A DNA stretch of 64,000 bases. Source: Pseudonocardia sp. HH130629-09 (GTDB lineage Bacteria > Actinomycetota > Actinomycetes > Mycobacteriales > Pseudonocardiaceae). Where the stretch lies: contig NZ_CP011868.1 in NCBI RefSeq assembly GCF_001294645.1, positions 4,402,001 through 4,466,000 on the forward strand, in the 5' to 3' direction. Made by a program: the position numbers and the translations under genes. The notes under the pieces were generated by a model that ran no database searches, was not told where the DNA came from, and saw nothing but the letters and a program-made list of their open reading frames with translations. How positions within the stretch are numbered: position 1 is the first letter of the stretch; the number at the start of each line of letters is the position of its first letter. Positions 61,572-64,000 of the stretch are shown piece by piece.

Positions 61572-62132
61572 TCAGGGCAGCATCGCCTCCACCGCCGCCC
61601 GCGCCTGTCGCGCCGGCTCCGGGCTCCCCCCGATCGCGGCGGTCACCATCGCCCCCTCCGCGAGCAGGCTGACCGGCTCGACGGGGTCCACCCCCGCCGC
61701 CGACGTCCACTGTCCGAGCTGCCGGTGGAACAGCTGCTTGTGCCGACGCACCTCGTGCAGGACCGGCTCCGAGGCGCTGCCGAGCTCGCCGTAGGCGTTG
61801 ATCCACGCACAGCCGCGGAACCCGGGGCCGGCGAACCACTCCCCCAGCCAGTCGAAGACGGCCAGCAGCCGCGCACGGGGTTCCGCGACCCGGGTCACGT
61901 ACGCCGCCAGGTCACCACGCCAGCGCTCGTCACGGCGCCGCAGCACCGCCACGACGAGGTCCTCCTTGGTGGCGAAGTCGCGGTAGATCCGCTTGAGCGG
62001 CAGCCCCGACGCCGACCGGACCCGGTCCATCCCAACGGCCCGGATGCCGTGCTCGTAGAACAGGAGCTCGGCCGCGTCCAGCAGACCGTCCCGGTCGAGA
62101 CGGGCCTGTTCCTCGGAGACGGGCGCAGGCAC
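61572..62132 (-). CDS. TetR-family regulator divergent from the DUF1348 gene
   Basis: A 186-aa regulator. RDGLLDAAELLFYEHGIRAV and LPLKRIYRDFATKEDLVVAV form the HTH. The C-terminal ligand domain has WFAGPGFRGCAWINAYGELG. GTG at 62132 is preferred to ATG 62150: AAGGAGG (62144-62138) is correctly spaced for it, and using 62150 would place the ribosome site inside the coding sequence. Two operator-like palindromes (62150-62166, 62185-62204) lie in the divergent promoter region, so autorepression and control of the DUF1348 gene are likely. Confidence 0.88.
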   Translation of the reverse strand: MPAPVSEEQARLDRDGLLDAAELLFYEHGIRAVGMDRVRSASGLPLKRIYRDFATKEDLVVAVLRRRDERWRGDLAAYVTRVAEPRARLLAVFDWLGEWFAGPGFRGCAWINAYGELGSASEPVLHEVRRHKQLFHRQLGQWTSAAGVDPVEPVSLLAEGAMVTAAIGGSPEPARQARAAVEAMLP

Positions 62133-62143
62133 CGATGACCTCC

Positions 62144-62173
62144 TTGACATCGAGAACGATCGTTCCCTACCTT
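62144..62173 (+). promoter_or_regulatory. Promoter of the DUF1348 gene
   Basis: TTGACA (62144-62149) and TACCTT (62168-62173) are 18 bp apart. The TetR-type palindrome at 62150-62166 fills the spacer. On the opposite strand TAAGGT (62174-62169) may serve the regulator. Confidence 0.7.
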
Positions 62174-62204
62174 ACCGGCACCGGTCGAGAACGCACGTTC
62201 TCGA
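62150..62204. promoter_or_regulatory. Two TetR-type operators
   Basis: TCGAGAACGCACGTTCTCGA (62185-62204) is a palindrome with perfect 9-bp arms. TCGAGAACGATCGTTCC (62150-62166) repeats the same half-sites with one arm truncated. Both share GAACGNNCGTTC and overlap or flank the promoter of the divergent pair, a typical self-regulating TetR arrangement. Confidence 0.8.
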
Positions 62205-62222
62205 TTCCCCGAGGAGGCAGCC

Positions 62223-62684
62223 ATGACCGAGGGTCGTCCGCCGTACCCGCCGTTCACCCCGGAGACCGCACGGCAGAAGGTCCAGGCCGCCGAGGACGCC
62301 TGGAACACCCGCGACCCGGAGCGCGTCGCGGGCGCCTACACACCGGACTCGGTGTGGCGCAACCGGGACACCTTCGCCACCGGCCGGGAGGAGATCGTCG
62401 AGCTGCTGAGGGCGAAATGGGAGCGCGAGCAGGACTACGCGCTGCGCAAGAGCCTGTGGGCCTTCGACGACAACCGCATCGCCGTCCGGTTCCAGTACGA
62501 GTCCCGCGACGCCGACGGTCAGTGGTGGCGCAGCTACGGCAACGAGCTGTGGGAGTTCGACGAGCAGGGGCTCATGCGGCGCCGCGAGGCCAGCATCAAC
62601 GACGTCGCGATCACCGAGGAGGAGCGGCGGATCCACGGCCCGCGCCCCGAGTCCGAGCGGGGCGTCGACATCCCGCTGCGGTGA
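62223..62684 (+). CDS. DUF1348/NTF2-like protein
   Basis: A 153-aa cone-shaped NTF2-like fold: [60 protein letters not shown] and [19 protein letters not shown]. Family is often induced under stress or xenobiotic exposure and is paired with TetR repressors. ATG 62223 follows GAGGAGG by 6 bp. Controlled by the divergent TetR gene via the two operators. The ligand or reaction is unknown. Confidence 0.9.
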   Translation: MTEGRPPYPPFTPETARQKVQAAEDAWNTRDPERVAGAYTPDSVWRNRDTFATGREEIVELLRAKWEREQDYALRKSLWAFDDNRIAVRFQYESRDADGQWWRSYGNELWEFDEQGLMRRREASINDVAITEEERRIHGPRPESERGVDIPLR

Positions 62685-62690
62685 GCCGGG

Positions 62691-63128
62691 TCAGACCGAG
62701 TCCGCGCCGATCGTGTTCCGCATCCGGGTGAGGAGCTCCTGCTGCTCGCGGTCCGGCTGATCCGGCGCCGCGGGCCGGATGCGACCGTCGACGTCGTGCA
62801 GCGGGATGTCCGACCGCCCGCTCGCCGAGATACGGGCCATCGACCAGCGGGAGAACACCCGGCCCGCCACCGGCGTCGACTCCACCACCGACACCTCGGT
62901 GTGCCGGTCGTCCTCCCTGATCGTCTCGAACAGCCCGGTCACCACCGCCTCGTCGCCCTCCAGCGCCTGGACGAACCAGTGGTCGGAGATCAGCAGCGCC
63001 CCGGTGACACCGGCCTTCTTGTTCTTCGACCGGGCCACGTCGAAGATCTCGGCCAGGACCTCGTCGCGACGGTCACCGGGCACGGTGCTGTGGCTGCGGT
63101 AGATCAACCGGTGGACCTGCTCGGCCAT
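62691..63128 (-). CDS. BLUF-domain blue-light photoreceptor
   Basis: A 145-aa single BLUF domain. The FAD-binding photocycle residues are present: Tyr10 (RLIYRS), Asn36 (SKNKKAGVTGAL), Gln54 (WFVQALEG), and Trp95/Met97 (SRWSMARI). A short C-terminal extension (about 105-145) is helical. ATG 63128 is the standard start. As a short BLUF protein with no effector domain it should signal through a partner protein; no cyclase or regulator is next to it. The DUF1348 stop is 6 bp away, convergent. Confidence 0.9.
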   Translation of the reverse strand: MAEQVHRLIYRSHSTVPGDRRDEVLAEIFDVARSKNKKAGVTGALLISDHWFVQALEGDEAVVTGLFETIREDDRHTEVSVVESTPVAGRVFSRWSMARISASGRSDIPLHDVDGRIRPAAPDQPDREQQELLTRMRNTIGADSV

Positions 63129-63284
63129 GTGCTTCCCCCGTGTCGGTCGGGCCGCGTCACCGGAGACGGGCGCGGAAACCGTCACGCCCCGGGGCCCGGG
63201 TGATCGTCACGGCCGATCCGACGGTAGTGGCGTGGGACACACTCCGGCGTCGCGATATGAGACAACCTGTCGGGAGACCGGCGG

Positions 63285-63617
63285 TCAGGGCCGGGCCGTG
63301 TCGAACCGGACGTCCACCCGGACCTGCCGCCCGTCCCGCACCGCCACCCCGTGCCCGGTCCGCTCCGCACCGTCCACCCGGACCCGCAGTGGCGCGCCCT
63401 CGCCGGTGAAGTTGCGCCACCAGTTCTTCCGGTCCGGCAGCTCGACCCGGATGACACCGCCGTCGCCCGCGGGCCGGAAGGCCACGGGGAGCCGGAACTC
63501 GGTGCCGGAGCGGCGTCCGCGGTAGCTGATCTCGGTCATCGGACCGAACCTGCCCGAGCGCGCGAGGGGCGTGACGACGGTGTTGACGGCCCGGGCCGCC
63601 TTCTGGAGGAGGTTCAC
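63285..63617 (-). CDS. Deazaflavin/F420-type nitroreductase-like protein, short
   Basis: A 110-aa split-beta-barrel (DUF385/Ddn-like) protein: EISYRGRRSGTEFRLPVAFR (strand-loop with conserved Arg), DRKNWWRNFTGEGAPLRVRV and AVRDGRQVRVDVRFD. The family binds F420 or FMN and includes quinone and nitroimidazole reductases. GTG at 63617 gives the normal N-terminal helix VNLLQKAARAVNTVVTP. It is 157 bp from the BLUF start with no shared promoter visible. Confidence 0.75.
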   Translation of the reverse strand: MNLLQKAARAVNTVVTPLARSGRFGPMTEISYRGRRSGTEFRLPVAFRPAGDGGVIRVELPDRKNWWRNFTGEGAPLRVRVDGAERTGHGVAVRDGRQVRVDVRFDTARP

Positions 63618-63681
63618 GCTCCGCCAGGGTAGCCGCGACCGGGTGGCGACGACGGCGCCCCGGGGCGGCCTGGGGACCCGG

Positions 63682-64000
63682 TCAGCAGTCGCCACGGGGA
63701 ACCAGTCCCCGCTCGCACAGGTACTGCATCTGCGTCTCACCGCTGGTGGGCGCACGGCCCGCGGACGTGCCCGGGTCCAGGTACCCCTGGTAGGCGGCGC
63801 ACGACGGGTCGAACCTGCCGGCCGCCATCGCCCGCCCGGCGCAGTCGTCGCCGTCGGCCGACGCCCGGCCCGTCCCGTCCGACGGTGTCCCGGCTGCCCG
63901 TGTGCCCGTCGCCCGTGACCCGGCCGCCCGGCGGGTCGCCGCGATCGCCCCGTCCACCGCCGCGCCCGCCGCGGCGGCACCGGCTCCGGCCCGGGGCAGT
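63682..64000 (-). CDS. Hypothetical exported/linker-rich protein, C-terminal part (5' end outside the window)
   Basis: The 105 visible residues begin as an Ala/Arg/Gly/Thr-rich linker and end with a Cys-containing domain: DDCAGRAMAAGRFDPSCAAYQGYL and QMQYLCERGLVPRGDC, four Cys that could form two disulfides. This suggests an extracellular C-terminal domain after a long linker. I cannot name the family. The start is off the right edge. Confidence 0.55.
   Translation of the reverse strand, partial: LPRAGAGAAAAGAAVDGAIAATRRAAGSRATGTRAAGTPSDGTGRASADGDDCAGRAMAAGRFDPSCAAYQGYLDPGTSAGRAPTSGETQMQYLCERGLVPRGDC

Overview
The window is very GC-rich, actinobacterial chromosomal DNA. Starts are often GTG, many promoters look leaderless (a TANNNT box 6-10 bp before the start codon), and mycothiol (mshB) and succinylase-type meso-DAP genes (dapC, dapD, dapE) are present. 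The gene content follows a region I know from Mycobacterium tuberculosis (roughly Rv1165-Rv1232): typA, lpqW-like, mshB, fdxC, dapC, dapD, dapE, LOG protein, gpgS, DivIVA-like gene, tag, DUF3117, glgM, glgC, O-methyltransferase, sigE-rseA-htrA-tatB, mrp and an MgtE-type protein. A member of the Pseudonocardiaceae is a reasonable guess; the taxon is inferred, not proven.

Layout. 1-6.2 kb: CitE-like CoA lyase plus acyl-CoA dehydrogenase, a PhzF homologue, MgtE-regulatory/DUF1003 pair, MarR, Mrp. 6.2-13.3 kb: an accessory catabolic regulon (class III aminotransferase, AEC carrier, GntR/FCD regulator, maleate isomerase-type enzyme, DUF3830 protein, 2-hydroxyacid dehydrogenase, amidase) tied together by three copies of a TTGTYGACAA operator. 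13.3-19.2 kb: the sigE-rseA-htrA-tatB envelope-stress operon, split between htrA and tatB by an IS5-family element that itself carries an IS256-family element. 19.3-27 kb: O-methyltransferase, divergent glgC/glgM, tag, SRPBCC, DivIVA-like, gpgS and two LOG genes. 27-34 kb: dapE, a frameshifted XRE gene, dapD, CHAD protein, MFS, dapC-fdxC. 34-38.5 kb: GNAT, a mshB operon, tsaD. 38.6-48.7 kb: a dpp-type peptide ABC transporter with a fused ATPase, an LpqW-like lipoprotein, typA. 48.7-56 kb: a Cys-rich small protein, AbiEi-like protein, SRPBCC-Nudix fusion, two-gene ABC exporter, pterin dehydratase, nitrilase-family amidohydrolase, and DAHP synthase behind a Tyr-Tyr-Trp-Phe leader peptide. 56-64 kb: accessory genes including acetyltransferases, a degenerate secreted nuclease fold, an amyloid-like triplicate secreted protein, a TetR/DUF1348 pair with two operators, a BLUF photoreceptor and a deazaflavin-type oxidoreductase.

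The least explained signal is a dispersed repeat with the 19-base core GCTCTGCTCACCGATACGC. Two copies form 160-180 bp elements with perfect 25-31 bp inverted ends and unrelated interiors (7622-7803, 28351-28511). A third site has clustered copies (46636-46704). Degenerate copies lie in frame inside two genes, where they encode a GEQS-containing linker (GNAT at 34997-35028, and more doubtfully htrA at 17415-17436). I do not recognise this family.
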